NCBI GenBank assembly: GCA_964653485.1
Contig: CAZZFF010000060.1
Span: 1-38,118 of the forward strand
From: CAVQND01 sp964653485
GTDB taxonomy: Bacteria; Verrucomicrobiota; Verrucomicrobiia; Limisphaerales; UBA8199
Direction: 5' to 3'
DNA: 38,118 bases
The notes under the pieces: generated by a model
What the model saw: the letters and a program-made list of their open reading frames with translations, nothing else
Database searches by the model: none
Told to the model about the DNA's origin: nothing
Position numbers and translations under genes: made by a program
Shown here: in pieces, positions 8,732 through 16,755 of the stretch
How the letters are laid out: every line of letters starts with the position of its first letter
How positions within the stretch are numbered: the first letter of the stretch is position 1

Positions 8732-9733
8732 ATGAAGGCCAGAATCCAAGCCATCTCGCACTACGTGCCGGAGGGCAGACTCGACAACGAAGAGTTAGCC
8801 GCCGCATTCCCAGAGTGGCCGGCAACTCGCATATATGAAAAGACCGGCATTCGGACTCGGCATATCGCGGCGAACTCGGAAGCGGCCACGGACCTTGGCT
8901 TTCAGGCAGCTCAGCGCCTCGTTGCGTCAGGAGCGTGTGCAAAAGAACAAATAGATTACCTGATACTGATCACGCAAAGCCCGGACTACGCGCTTCCGGG
9001 ACCGGCTTCGCGGCTACACAAAAGGCTCCGCCTGCGGGCTTCGGCCGGGGCCCTTGACGTTAATCTTGGGTGCTCCGGCTACGTTTACGGCCTTTCTCTG
9101 GCAAAAGGGCTGATCGAAAGCGGCCAGTGTGCCACGGTTCTCCTGGTAACGGCGGAAACGTATTCCAAGCACCTCGGCGTGGAGGATAAGGCCACCAGGA
9201 CACTATTTGGTGACGGCGCGGCCGCGACTCTGATCCGCGGCTTTTCCGAGCCGGGCGATCACGAGCCGTTAGGGCCGTTTCTCTTTGGCGCGGACGGAGG
9301 AGGTGCCGACAAGCTAATTCTCCGCCACACTCCCGCCAAGAGCAGTGGGCTGCCAGAGACCCTCTACATGGATGGGCCTTTTATCTTCGATTTCACAATC
9401 GCCGTCGTTCCACCGTCGTTCCGCGAGTTGCTTGCGAGGGCACACCTGACAATTGACGCCCTAGATTTTGTGGTATTCCACCAATGCAACCGCTTCATTT
9501 TGGATGCCCTGCAGAAACTATGCGGCATTCCGGCGGGCAAGTTCGTCGTCGACCTGGAGGAGTTCGGCAACACGGTGAGTTCCACAATTCCTATAGCCCT
9601 TGCTCGAAAACTGCAAACACTACAAAAAGCCACATCCTATACCGTCGCATTGGTCGGCTTTGGCGTCGGCCTGTCCTGGGCGTCCTGCATCGCCAGAGTT
9701 CAGCCGACCACGACGCAAACGAATCTCGGTTGA
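8732..9733 (+). CDS. 3-oxoacyl-ACP synthase III-like enzyme (KAS1)
   Basis: Thiolase-fold condensing enzyme of 333 aa with the complete FabH-type triad: Cys114 in NLGCSGYVYG, His250 in VFHQCN and Asn280 in EFGNTVSST. KAS III enzymes condense an acyl-CoA starter with malonyl-ACP to give a beta-ketoacyl-ACP. ATG 8732 gives the usual N-terminus (ARIQAISHYVPE). The gene sits directly behind ACP1, its probable partner. It ends in TGATG, overlapping the next GT4 by one base. It strongly resembles KAS2 at 11160-12227 (shared KTGIR-RHI, TQSPDY-LP, ALDVNLGCSG, TAETYSKH), so one probably arose from the other by duplication. Its placement inside a glycan locus argues for a dedicated acyl-decoration role and against housekeeping fatty-acid synthesis. 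Confidence 0.9.
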   Translation: MKARIQAISHYVPEGRLDNEELAAAFPEWPATRIYEKTGIRTRHIAANSEAATDLGFQAAQRLVASGACAKEQIDYLILITQSPDYALPGPASRLHKRLRLRASAGALDVNLGCSGYVYGLSLAKGLIESGQCATVLLVTAETYSKHLGVEDKATRTLFGDGAAATLIRGFSEPGDHEPLGPFLFGADGGGADKLILRHTPAKSSGLPETLYMDGPFIFDFTIAVVPPSFRELLARAHLTIDALDFVVFHQCNRFILDALQKLCGIPAGKFVVDLEEFGNTVSSTIPIALARKLQTLQKATSYTVALVGFGVGLSWASCIARVQPTTTQTNLG

Positions 9734-10911
9734 TGGCTACGTTCCAAGGCGAGGGGAGGCAGAGGGTACTTCTAGTCACTCCGTTTGGCCAGGGTACGGG
9801 CGGGATCATTGCCCACGCAAACAGCCTCGTGCGAGAACTACGCGAACAACATCTGGTTGACCTCGAGGTGATCGACTCGGCGCAGCGGTATCGCGCCTCC
9901 TGTGATCTTAGCCTGCCGAAGCGGCTGCTAGGCGGGGGATGTCAGGCGCTTAGGCTGAGCAAACAGATCGTACTTCGCACGTTGCGGATCAAGCCGCAAG
10001 TCATATATCTGACATCGTCCGCCTCCTTTGGCTTGCTAAGGGACTTGCTGCTCACGGTCATGGGCCGATTGCTGGGCGCTGTAGTTGTTGTGGCCTTCCA
10101 CTTTGGGAGGATTCCGCAATTGAAGGCGAAGAGGAATTGGGAATGGCGCCTGTTGCTGTTAACCTGCTGTATGGCGAATGGCGTTCACGTTTTGGACCGC
10201 CGGTCAAAGGATGCGCTCGCGTCGGCGCTACCGCGCAAATTGATAGAACAATTCTGCAACGGAATCGATACGGCCTGGATTGACTCCTTGCTGAGTGGGG
10301 CGAGTTCCAAGCGGTTAGAGGCGCAGGGCATGCATCTGGTGTTCGTGGGGATGCTGCTGCGGGACAAGGGAGTTGTTGAACTGGTCAGGGCGTGTTCCCT
10401 AATAGAAGCCCGTGGTCTAACCCTCCAGATGGTGGGGCCGGTGGAGCCTGAAATGAAAGCCGAATTGTGCCGGCTGGCCGGGGCGCGGGATGGAGGGGGG
10501 TGGCTCGCCTTCGCAGGGCAGTTGAGTCGCGAGGAGGTCGTCAAGCGGGTAGCTGCGGCCGACATTTTCGTGCTGCCATCGTACACGGAGGCATTTCCGA
10601 ATTCGGTCCTGGAGGCGATGGCCTGCTCCAAACCGGTGATTTCAACGCGTGTTGGCGCTATTCCCGATATGCTCTCTATCGGAACCGAAGAACCAGCCGG
10701 GATTTGTGTGCCCCCTCGGGCGGTTGAGCCTCTGCGCGATGCGATTGCAAGGCTGTTGACTGATGAACGCCGCCGAACCGCGATGGGGGCAGCCGGCCGC
10801 AGAAAGTGCGAGCAAGAGTACTCCTTGTCGAGACTCGCGCGGCAATGGGCGGCACTGTGGACTGGCGAGGCCGCAACGGACAAGGAATGGAAAGCCACCC
10901 GTATAATATGA
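9733..10911 (+). CDS. Glycosyltransferase family 4 (GT-B fold)
   Basis: Retaining GT-B glycosyltransferase of 392 aa. VLLVTPFGQGTGGIIAHANS is the N-terminal Gly-rich acceptor region, LVFVGMLLRDKGVVELV begins the C-terminal Rossmann domain, and YTEAFPNSVLEAMACSKPVI holds the EX7E motif (Glu286 and Glu294). The frame is open upstream to 9484 inside KAS1, but ATG 9733 overlaps the KAS1 stop by one base and matches the family start. Its own stop overlaps ACP2 through ATGA. It is therefore embedded between two ACP-KAS III modules and translationally tied to both, which suggests the sugar it adds may be acylated by this block. Confidence 0.9.
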   Translation: MATFQGEGRQRVLLVTPFGQGTGGIIAHANSLVRELREQHLVDLEVIDSAQRYRASCDLSLPKRLLGGGCQALRLSKQIVLRTLRIKPQVIYLTSSASFGLLRDLLLTVMGRLLGAVVVVAFHFGRIPQLKAKRNWEWRLLLLTCCMANGVHVLDRRSKDALASALPRKLIEQFCNGIDTAWIDSLLSGASSKRLEAQGMHLVFVGMLLRDKGVVELVRACSLIEARGLTLQMVGPVEPEMKAELCRLAGARDGGGWLAFAGQLSREEVVKRVAAADIFVLPSYTEAFPNSVLEAMACSKPVISTRVGAIPDMLSIGTEEPAGICVPPRAVEPLRDAIARLLTDERRRTAMGAAGRRKCEQEYSLSRLARQWAALWTGEAATDKEWKATRII

Positions 10912-11138
10912 AGAAGGAAGACTTTTTGCGGGAGATAGAAGACATCGCTGGTGCGAAGCGTGGCACGGTATCCATGGAAAACAATCTGCGTGATCTGCCC
11001 CAGTGGGACTCCATGGCGTATGTAGCCTTCATCACCTTCGCCGACTCTAAGCTCACTTTGCTCATTGACCCGAAGCGCCTCGCTTCCTGTAGGACCGTCA
11101 GAGACCTGGCCGCGCTGGCCGGGGCACGGCTTGCGTAA
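10908..11138 (+). CDS. Acyl carrier protein-like protein (ACP2)
   Basis: ACP-like protein of 76 aa with the carrier motif QWDSM (Ser35). ATG 10908 overlaps the preceding glycosyltransferase stop as ATGA; ATG 10887 is an in-frame alternative that would add seven residues. The sequence around the Ser (PQWDSMAYVAFITFAD) matches the divergent ACPs found next to KAS III genes in O-antigen loci more than housekeeping AcpP, which has DSL. It ends 21 bases before KAS2. It is predicted to be pantetheinylated by a phosphopantetheinyl transferase encoded elsewhere. Confidence 0.8.
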   Translation: MKKEDFLREIEDIAGAKRGTVSMENNLRDLPQWDSMAYVAFITFADSKLTLLIDPKRLASCRTVRDLAALAGARLA

Positions 11139-11159
11139 GCATATCAAACCGGATATTAT

Positions 11160-12227
11160 ATGACGTGCCCCAAAGCGGCCATCCGCTCACTCTCGTACTA
11201 CCTCCCAGAGCGAGTCTTGACTAACGAGGAATTGGCCTCTGAGTACTCTGGCTGGAGCCCTCACGACATCCAGGCCAAGACCGGCATACGGAAGCGCCAC
11301 ATCGTCGGACCGGGGGAATGCGCCTCAGATCTGGCGGTCGCGGCGGCTAAGGAGTTATTCGCCACAGGCGCATGCACACCCAGCGAGGTCGGTTGCCTGC
11401 TTTTATGCACCCAAAGCCCTGACTATTTCCTGCCAACTACGGCCTGCCTGGTGCAGGATCGCTTGGGCCTGGCCACCACCTGTGCTGCTCTGGACGTCAA
11501 TCTTGGCTGCTCTGGATTCGTCTATGGACTAGGACTGGCGAAGGGGCTGATAGAAACGTCTCAAGCCGAGAATGTCTTGCTGATAACGGCCGAGACCTAC
11601 AGCAAACACATTCATCGCCGAGATAAGAGCGTGCGCAGCATCTTTGGGGACGCCGCAGCGGCAACCTGGATTACAGCCGAAGAGACGGGGCGAGACATCT
11701 TGGGGCCATTTGTTTACGGGACGGATGGCAAGGGAGCAGGCAACCTGATTGTCCCTGCCGGAGGCCTGCGCCAGCCACGTGTTGTTGACGCCGTCGCGGT
11801 AGAGGACGGGAGCGGCAATCAAAGAACCGTAAACGACCTTTTCATGAATGGTCCGGAAATTGTCACTTTTACGTTGCGGATCGTTCCTCAGGTGATGGCC
11901 CAGCTTCTAACGAAAGCACACCGAACCATGCAGGACATCGACTTGTTCATCTTTCATCAAGCGAACCAATACATGCTTGAGCACCTGCGGCGCAAGTTAA
12001 ATCTTCCTGAAGCCAAGCTTCCGATCATGATGAGCCACTGCGGCAACACGGTTTCATCGACGATACCCATTCTGCTTAAGGACCTGCAGACAAGCGGGCG
12101 GCTCAGCGCAGGTCAAACGCTTATGCTCCTCGGGTTCGGTGTCGGGTACTCATGGGCAGGCGCCATCATGGAATGGCGCCAGATGCCAGCCGGTGCGCGG
12201 CCAAAGAACGCATGCCGAGTGCCCTAA
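11160..12227 (+). CDS. 3-oxoacyl-ACP synthase III-like enzyme (KAS2)
   Basis: Second FabH-type condensing enzyme, 355 aa, with intact catalytic Cys117 (NLGCSGFVYG), His266 (IFHQAN) and Asn296 (HCGNTVSST). It is a paralogue of KAS1. A longer insertion at about residues 195-225 (APGGLRQPR region to SGNQRT) is the main length difference and could change starter or acceptor preference. It follows ACP2 by 21 bases, so the order ACP-KAS III is repeated twice with a glycosyltransferase between. No ketoreductase or dehydratase is encoded nearby, so the products may stay as beta-ketoacyl groups or be processed by shared fatty-acid enzymes. Confidence 0.9.
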   Translation: MTCPKAAIRSLSYYLPERVLTNEELASEYSGWSPHDIQAKTGIRKRHIVGPGECASDLAVAAAKELFATGACTPSEVGCLLLCTQSPDYFLPTTACLVQDRLGLATTCAALDVNLGCSGFVYGLGLAKGLIETSQAENVLLITAETYSKHIHRRDKSVRSIFGDAAAATWITAEETGRDILGPFVYGTDGKGAGNLIVPAGGLRQPRVVDAVAVEDGSGNQRTVNDLFMNGPEIVTFTLRIVPQVMAQLLTKAHRTMQDIDLFIFHQANQYMLEHLRRKLNLPEAKLPIMMSHCGNTVSSTIPILLKDLQTSGRLSAGQTLMLLGFGVGYSWAGAIMEWRQMPAGARPKNACRVP

Positions 12228-12232
12228 AAGAA

Positions 12233-12251
12233 CCCCCTCCGGGCTGGGGGG
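12233..12251 (+). promoter_or_regulatory. Stem-loop overlapping a putative ribosome-binding site
   Basis: CCCCC at 12233-12237 can pair with GGGGG at 12246-12250 around an eight-base loop. The G run at 12246-12251 is also the only Shine-Dalgarno-like purine tract before GTG 12256. Folding could therefore limit translation of the AAC(3)-like gene after the KAS2 stop at 12227. There is no T run, so it is not a standard terminator. A regulatory effect is inference from five base pairs. Confidence 0.35.
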
Positions 12252-12255
12252 ATTC

Positions 12256-13242
12256 GTGGCCATCATTGCTCTGGCCCTTGTGAACGACGCAGTCTTTCTC
12301 ACTGCGGAACGGTCGCTGCGTCAGCTTTACTGGTTATGCCGGCCGCTGAGGCAGTGGAGGGGCATGCGCCAGAAGCACAACGAGCGGGAGCCGAAGAAGT
12401 GTGAACGCGCCGCTCTGCTAACAGAATTGAGGCGGATCGGCATTCGCGAAGGCGCTTTGGTAATGGTCCACGCTGGTGTTAACGGGTTAGCGATTGGCCC
12501 CACCGATTACGATAACAACCCGGTTAGCCAAGCCCAGATGCTTCTTGAGGACCTGCTTGGCCTGCTAGGTCCAGAGGGAACCTTGGTCATGCCCACACAT
12601 GCCAGGTACCAGACGGACGAGTTGATTGAACGTCGCGCCACATGCGGAGTTACAACATACGATCCTCGCCGGACCCCATGTGGTGTTGGTTTGGTGAGCG
12701 AACTGTTCTGGAGGAGAAAAGGCGTTCAACGGAGCTTGTTCCCATATAACATGCTGGCGGCCTGTGGACCCTTGGCTGAGGAGTTGCTCCGCGAGAATGT
12801 GAACGAACGCCGGCCTTCTCCTCACGGCGTTGATTCGGGGTACTACCGTATTTGCCAACAGAACGGGCTCGTTGCGGCCATCGGAGTCCGCTTGCGGGAG
12901 TGCATCACAATTGCGCATGTTGTTGAGGAGACCCGCGCGGATTGGCCGATTGCGGATTTTTTCGAAGAGCGGCGCTACCGTGTTGTGGACAATGGTGAGT
13001 CCAAGGAGTGGACGGTCCGCCAGCGCCGCACGGAGTACGCCAAATATTGCTACTGCCGGAAGAAAGTGGGGCGGGACTTGGTTGATGAGGGTGTCATCCA
13101 CGAAGGCCAGGTTGGGACGGTTCCAGTGGACTGGGCGCGCGCCAAGGAGGTGTACGATTTCTTTTATCGCAAGACGGAGCCGTGGCCCTATCCTTACTAT
13201 GGCCGGTGGTTCATGCCAAAGCCATGGACCAGGCCGGCCTAA
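12256..13242 (+). CDS. AAC(3)-like N-acyltransferase (Antibiotic_NAT family)
   Basis: Member of the aminoglycoside 3-N-acetyltransferase superfamily, which moves an acyl group from a thioester donor to an amino group. Family landmarks are LVMVHAGVNGL, GPEGTLVMPTHARY, RRTPCGVGLVSELF, SPHGVDSGYYRI and AIGVRLRECITIAHVVEE with the conserved His near the end. GTG 12256 is preceded by GGGGGGA and gives 328 aa with a short hydrophobic N-terminus. ATG 12364 is an alternative that begins nearer the conserved fold. Homologues occur in polysaccharide loci as amino-sugar N-acylases, which fits this position straight after the KAS/ACP block better than drug resistance. Its stop overlaps the next ATG (TAATG). 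Confidence 0.82.
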   Translation: MAIIALALVNDAVFLTAERSLRQLYWLCRPLRQWRGMRQKHNEREPKKCERAALLTELRRIGIREGALVMVHAGVNGLAIGPTDYDNNPVSQAQMLLEDLLGLLGPEGTLVMPTHARYQTDELIERRATCGVTTYDPRRTPCGVGLVSELFWRRKGVQRSLFPYNMLAACGPLAEELLRENVNERRPSPHGVDSGYYRICQQNGLVAAIGVRLRECITIAHVVEETRADWPIADFFEERRYRVVDNGESKEWTVRQRRTEYAKYCYCRKKVGRDLVDEGVIHEGQVGTVPVDWARAKEVYDFFYRKTEPWPYPYYGRWFMPKPWTRPA

Positions 13243-14270
13243 TGCTGCATATTTGCGGCCGGTCTCAGGGCCGGGCACTGTTCATCAGCGAAGGTGGAAC
13301 CATGTTCATCGCCCGCGGGTACTCCATATTCAGATCGGAGGACCACGGCTCCAGTTGGGTGCTGGACTGCCGGATTCCATCCTCCGGTTGGAAACCCACC
13401 GTTGCAAGGCTTCCACTGGGTGCGAGATTGCTGCGGTTCAATGTCCAGGCATTGCAAGTCCTGAACAATGGGGTCCGCGTGGCTGTAGCGCGCGACGGGA
13501 TTTACCGGGCGGAGCCTGCCGAAATCATGATGCGGCGGACCTGGACCGTAACGAGGGGGGCGCGGCCAATCAATCTGTCGACTGACGGCAACCGGCTCCT
13601 ATTCGGCGAGTACGGGGGTGCAGAATTGGATTCGGTCCAGGTTCGCGTCTATTCCTCCGTGGACGGCGGTTGCCATTTCGACCCGGCCCTTGAGCTTCCG
13701 AAAGGCGAAGTTCGCCACATCCATAATGTGCTGTTCGATCGGTTTGACAATGTGTATTGGGTCTTCGCCGGGGATCATGGGGCCAAAGCCGGCATCGGAG
13801 TTTTGTCGCGAGATTGCAGGCACTTCGAATGGATTGCTCGCGGTAGTCAGATGGTGCGGGTGGTTGGGGCGATCGTCCGTCCAGAATGCCTGATTTACGG
13901 CTCAGACTCCGAGGTCGAGCCAAACCATATTGTAAGGCTCGACAAGAAGTCAGGCTCTTATGAGCGGCTCTTGTCGGTCGATGGCAGTTCGCTCTTTGCC
14001 GCTGATTTCGGATCCGTGTCCATAATATCAACTTGTGTTGAGCCGAGCCACATTAATCGAAACGGAAACTGCGGCCTCTATGGGAGCACGGATCGGTCGA
14101 ATTGGCGCTGCCTGCTGTCGTTGTCTAAGGACATCTGGCCTCCCACGCTCTTTCAGTTCGGGCTGATTGCCCTTCCTGTCGTGCAAAATCAAAAGCAGCG
14201 CTACGGACTTTACAGCGGACAGGCACTAGCTGGGTGGCATGATCGAACCGCTATCTTCCGCACTTCGTAG
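13242..14270 (+). CDS. Asp-box (BNR) beta-propeller protein, function unknown
   Basis: Protein of 342 aa with repeated beta-strand units and Asp-box motifs: SEDHGSSW (residues 32-39), SVDGGCHF (about 139-146) and a degenerate STDRSNWR near residue 281. Asp boxes occur in sialidases and many non-enzymatic propellers. No signal peptide is visible, and the Arg/Glu/Asp catalytic set of sialidases cannot be assigned. ATG 13242 overlaps the upstream stop by one base, so the protein is made along with the N-acyltransferase. It may be a cytoplasmic scaffold or a glycan-modifying enzyme of unknown type. I can name the fold but not the function. Confidence 0.65.
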   Translation: MLHICGRSQGRALFISEGGTMFIARGYSIFRSEDHGSSWVLDCRIPSSGWKPTVARLPLGARLLRFNVQALQVLNNGVRVAVARDGIYRAEPAEIMMRRTWTVTRGARPINLSTDGNRLLFGEYGGAELDSVQVRVYSSVDGGCHFDPALELPKGEVRHIHNVLFDRFDNVYWVFAGDHGAKAGIGVLSRDCRHFEWIARGSQMVRVVGAIVRPECLIYGSDSEVEPNHIVRLDKKSGSYERLLSVDGSSLFAADFGSVSIISTCVEPSHINRNGNCGLYGSTDRSNWRCLLSLSKDIWPPTLFQFGLIALPVVQNQKQRYGLYSGQALAGWHDRTAIFRTS

Positions 14271-14315
14271 GTACGGATCAAAGCCACGAGTCCCTAGGAC
14301 ATAGTCGGAACTGAG

Positions 14316-15524
14316 ATGCTGTTCGTCGTTTCAGAGGTGTACTATCCGGAAGAGGCGGCTACGGCCCATTATATGGCCTCGATAGCGGAGGCCCTTGCAG
14401 CACGTGGCCCTGTGAGAGCCATCTGCGCCACGCCGAAGTATGACATGGCGGGACGCCATCCACGGGGAAAAGAGAGCCGTCACGGAGTGGAGATCCACAG
14501 GTGCTGGGGCACTGCCTTTGACAAGAACCGACTCCTGGGGCGGATTCTGAATGCTGGCACAGCGTCGGTGTCGATGTTTGCGCGCACTCTGTGGGTTGTG
14601 CGCCGCGGCGACCTCGTGTTCCTTGTGACAAATCCCCCTCTGTTGCCGCTCTTTGCGCTCCTGGCCTGCCGTGTGCGTGGCGCCCGGTGCTGCCTTAGGA
14701 TCGACGACGTCTATCCAGAGGCCATGGTCCACGCCGGTTTGATCCGGCCTGGCGGCATACTCGCCTCGATCGCTAACTGGGCCAATCGCCGGTTGTACAG
14801 GCGCATGGACCGAATTATTGTCCTGGGGCGTGACATGAAGCGGCTGGTCGAGGAAAAACTCGGTTACGCAGGGGATAAGGTGCTGGTGATACCGAACTGG
14901 GCCGATACCGATAGCGTTGCTCCCGCGGAACGGTGCCAGAATAGGTTCCTCGCCCAGTACGGTTTGCAGGGGAAGTTCGTCGTCGGCTACGCGGGCAATA
15001 TCGGTCGAGTGCAAGCGGTCGAAAGCCTGTTCGAGGCCGCCAGCCTGCTGGAGGGCCGGCCGGAACTTCATTTCCTGGTGTTCGGCTCGGGCCAAAAGGT
15101 GAGCTGGCTGGCCCGCGCGGTGGCCGCCGCGCAGCTTACGAACCTCACGCTGGCAGGGCTGCGGTCCCGTGCCGAGCAGGCCGAGATGTTGAACGCGTTC
15201 GATGTGGGAGCCATCGCGTTGGTGCGTGGGATGGCCGGAGCTGGAGTCCCCAGCCGCCTGTACAATCTTATGGCCGCCGGCAGGCCGGTCCTCGCCGCTC
15301 TGGATGCTGAGTCTGAGGTAGCGCAAGTGGTTCGCGAAGAGAAGATCGGGTGGGTTGTCCCCCCAGACGAGCCGCAAAAGTTGGCCGGCGCGATTCTCGA
15401 GGCATCTTCCAACCGCGAGCGCCTTAAGGCCATGGGCGCCAGGGCACGAAAGGCCGCCGAGGAAAAATACTCCGCCGCGCGGATACTCGGGCTTTACGAG
15501 CGCGTTTTAGGCGGAAAGACCTGA
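14316..15524 (+). CDS. Glycosyltransferase family 4, WbuB-like (candidate L-FucNAc transferase)
   Basis: GT-B enzyme of 402 aa. The start MLFVVSEVYYPEEAATAHYM, the donor-domain onset FVVGYAGNIGRVQAVESLFE, and GVPSRLYNLMAAGRPVLA at about residue 310 are typical of the WbuB branch. Members of that branch in E. coli O26-type loci sit next to fnlABC and transfer N-acetyl-L-fucosamine. The capE, capF and capG homologues further along this locus make that donor. Specificity is therefore a context-based inference. The gene starts 45 bases after the propeller gene and ends one base before the next start. Confidence 0.85.
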   Translation: MLFVVSEVYYPEEAATAHYMASIAEALAARGPVRAICATPKYDMAGRHPRGKESRHGVEIHRCWGTAFDKNRLLGRILNAGTASVSMFARTLWVVRRGDLVFLVTNPPLLPLFALLACRVRGARCCLRIDDVYPEAMVHAGLIRPGGILASIANWANRRLYRRMDRIIVLGRDMKRLVEEKLGYAGDKVLVIPNWADTDSVAPAERCQNRFLAQYGLQGKFVVGYAGNIGRVQAVESLFEAASLLEGRPELHFLVFGSGQKVSWLARAVAAAQLTNLTLAGLRSRAEQAEMLNAFDVGAIALVRGMAGAGVPSRLYNLMAAGRPVLAALDAESEVAQVVREEKIGWVVPPDEPQKLAGAILEASSNRERLKAMGARARKAAEEKYSAARILGLYERVLGGKT

Positions 15525-15525
15525 G

Positions 15526-16725
15526 ATGCGCCTGATGGACTACGAGTTTATCGTAACGGGTCGTACGGAGTCCTTGTTCGCCACGGACCTGTGCCCGGCC
15601 AAGAGCACGCTCGAAGCGGCTTTTGGTGGCAGTCGTGTGGCGGTGGTGGGGGCCGCCGGCTCAATCGGCTCTGCAGTCGCCAAGTCCCTGCTGCGCTTCG
15701 GCCTCGGTTCCCTCAGCCTGATTGATCTTAATGAGAATGCTCTGGTGGAACTCGTCCGGGACATACGTTCCACACCAGGGCTGCGTGCGCCGAAGGATTT
15801 CGTCACGATGCCCATCGGAATGGGTTCCGTCGAGTTCACCCGCTACTTTGCCGAGGAAAAGCCGTTTGATTACCTCCTGAATCTGTCCGCCATCAAGCAT
15901 GTGCGCTCGGAGCGGAACATTTACTGCTTGATGCGCATGATCGACACCAACGTGCTCTTCCTTCATGATTTTCTCGAGCACAACCCATACCGTTTCAGAA
16001 AAGTGTTTTCCGTCTCTTCGGACAAGGCGGCCAACCCGGCTAACCTGATGGGGGCAAGCAAGATGGTCATGGAGAAGGCGCTGCTGGCACGCTCGGAGGC
16101 CCAGCCATTTTCAACCGCGCGCTTTGCGAATGTCGCCTTTTCGGACGGGAGTCTTCCGTATGGATTCCTCCAGAGGCTCAGCAAGCGGCAGCCTCTCTCG
16201 GCGCCCAACGACGTCCGCCGCTACTTCATCTCCCATGAGGAGGCAGGCCAGCTTTGCGTGCTCTCCTGCGCTCTTGCCGGAAACCGGGAGATCTTCTTTC
16301 CGAATCTAGCCGGAGGCCGGGACGAAAAGACTTTTGCCCAAATCGCCCTCGACCTCCTGCAGGCGCTGGGCTACACGCCCGTCGAATGTTCCAGCGAGGA
16401 GGAGGCGCGCCAGCGCGCCGCTGAACTCATTCCGCGAAAGCGATGGCCTTGCTATTTCTTCAAGAGCGACACCACGGGCGAAAAAGAATTCGAGGAGTTT
16501 TTCACCCGTGGCGAGCGGTTGGATCTTAGGCGCTACCGGCGGGTGGGGGTCATCCAGCAGGACGCGGCGGGCGGCGGGGGGGCACTGGCGCAATTCTTGA
16601 GCTTCGCGCGGAGGGCCAAAACCGACCCTGAAGTCGCAAAGGCGGATTACGTGCGCGAGATCCTTAAAGTGGTGCCAACGCTCCAGCACGAGGAGAAGGG
16701 AAGGAACCTCGACCAGAAGATGTGA
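15526..16725 (+). CDS. CapD-like nucleotide-sugar dehydratase/epimerase (SDR)
   Basis: Soluble extended SDR of 399 aa related to the Polysacc_synt_2 family. It has the NAD(P)-binding motif VGAAGSIGS (residues 41-49) and the active-site block SSDKAANPANLMGASK (164-179). In that block Met175 replaces the usual SDR Tyr and Asp166-Lys167 are kept, as in WbpM/PglF-type 4,6-dehydratases. Unlike those it has no N-terminal membrane domain. The usual AYKHVP segment reads AIKHVRSERN, a variation that may alter the substrate. It probably makes a second 4-keto-6-deoxy sugar nucleotide for the glycan. The start follows the upstream stop by one base. The C-terminus beyond about residue 330 is not recognisable. 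Confidence 0.75.
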   Translation: MRLMDYEFIVTGRTESLFATDLCPAKSTLEAAFGGSRVAVVGAAGSIGSAVAKSLLRFGLGSLSLIDLNENALVELVRDIRSTPGLRAPKDFVTMPIGMGSVEFTRYFAEEKPFDYLLNLSAIKHVRSERNIYCLMRMIDTNVLFLHDFLEHNPYRFRKVFSVSSDKAANPANLMGASKMVMEKALLARSEAQPFSTARFANVAFSDGSLPYGFLQRLSKRQPLSAPNDVRRYFISHEEAGQLCVLSCALAGNREIFFPNLAGGRDEKTFAQIALDLLQALGYTPVECSSEEEARQRAAELIPRKRWPCYFFKSDTTGEKEFEEFFTRGERLDLRRYRRVGVIQQDAAGGGGALAQFLSFARRAKTDPEVAKADYVREILKVVPTLQHEEKGRNLDQKM

Positions 16726-16755
16726 CCGGTTTTCGGCCGCTTCGTGCCCCCGTCT

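Noticed and set aside
12256..13242. Antibiotic resistance gene, AAC(3)
   Set aside because: Family membership is real, but the coupled position in a glycan acylation block makes resistance an unlikely primary role.
14331..15377. 348-aa open frame on the minus strand opposite the WbuB-like gene
   Set aside because: Gln/His/Pro-rich shadow translation; the glycosyltransferase motifs on the plus strand explain the region.
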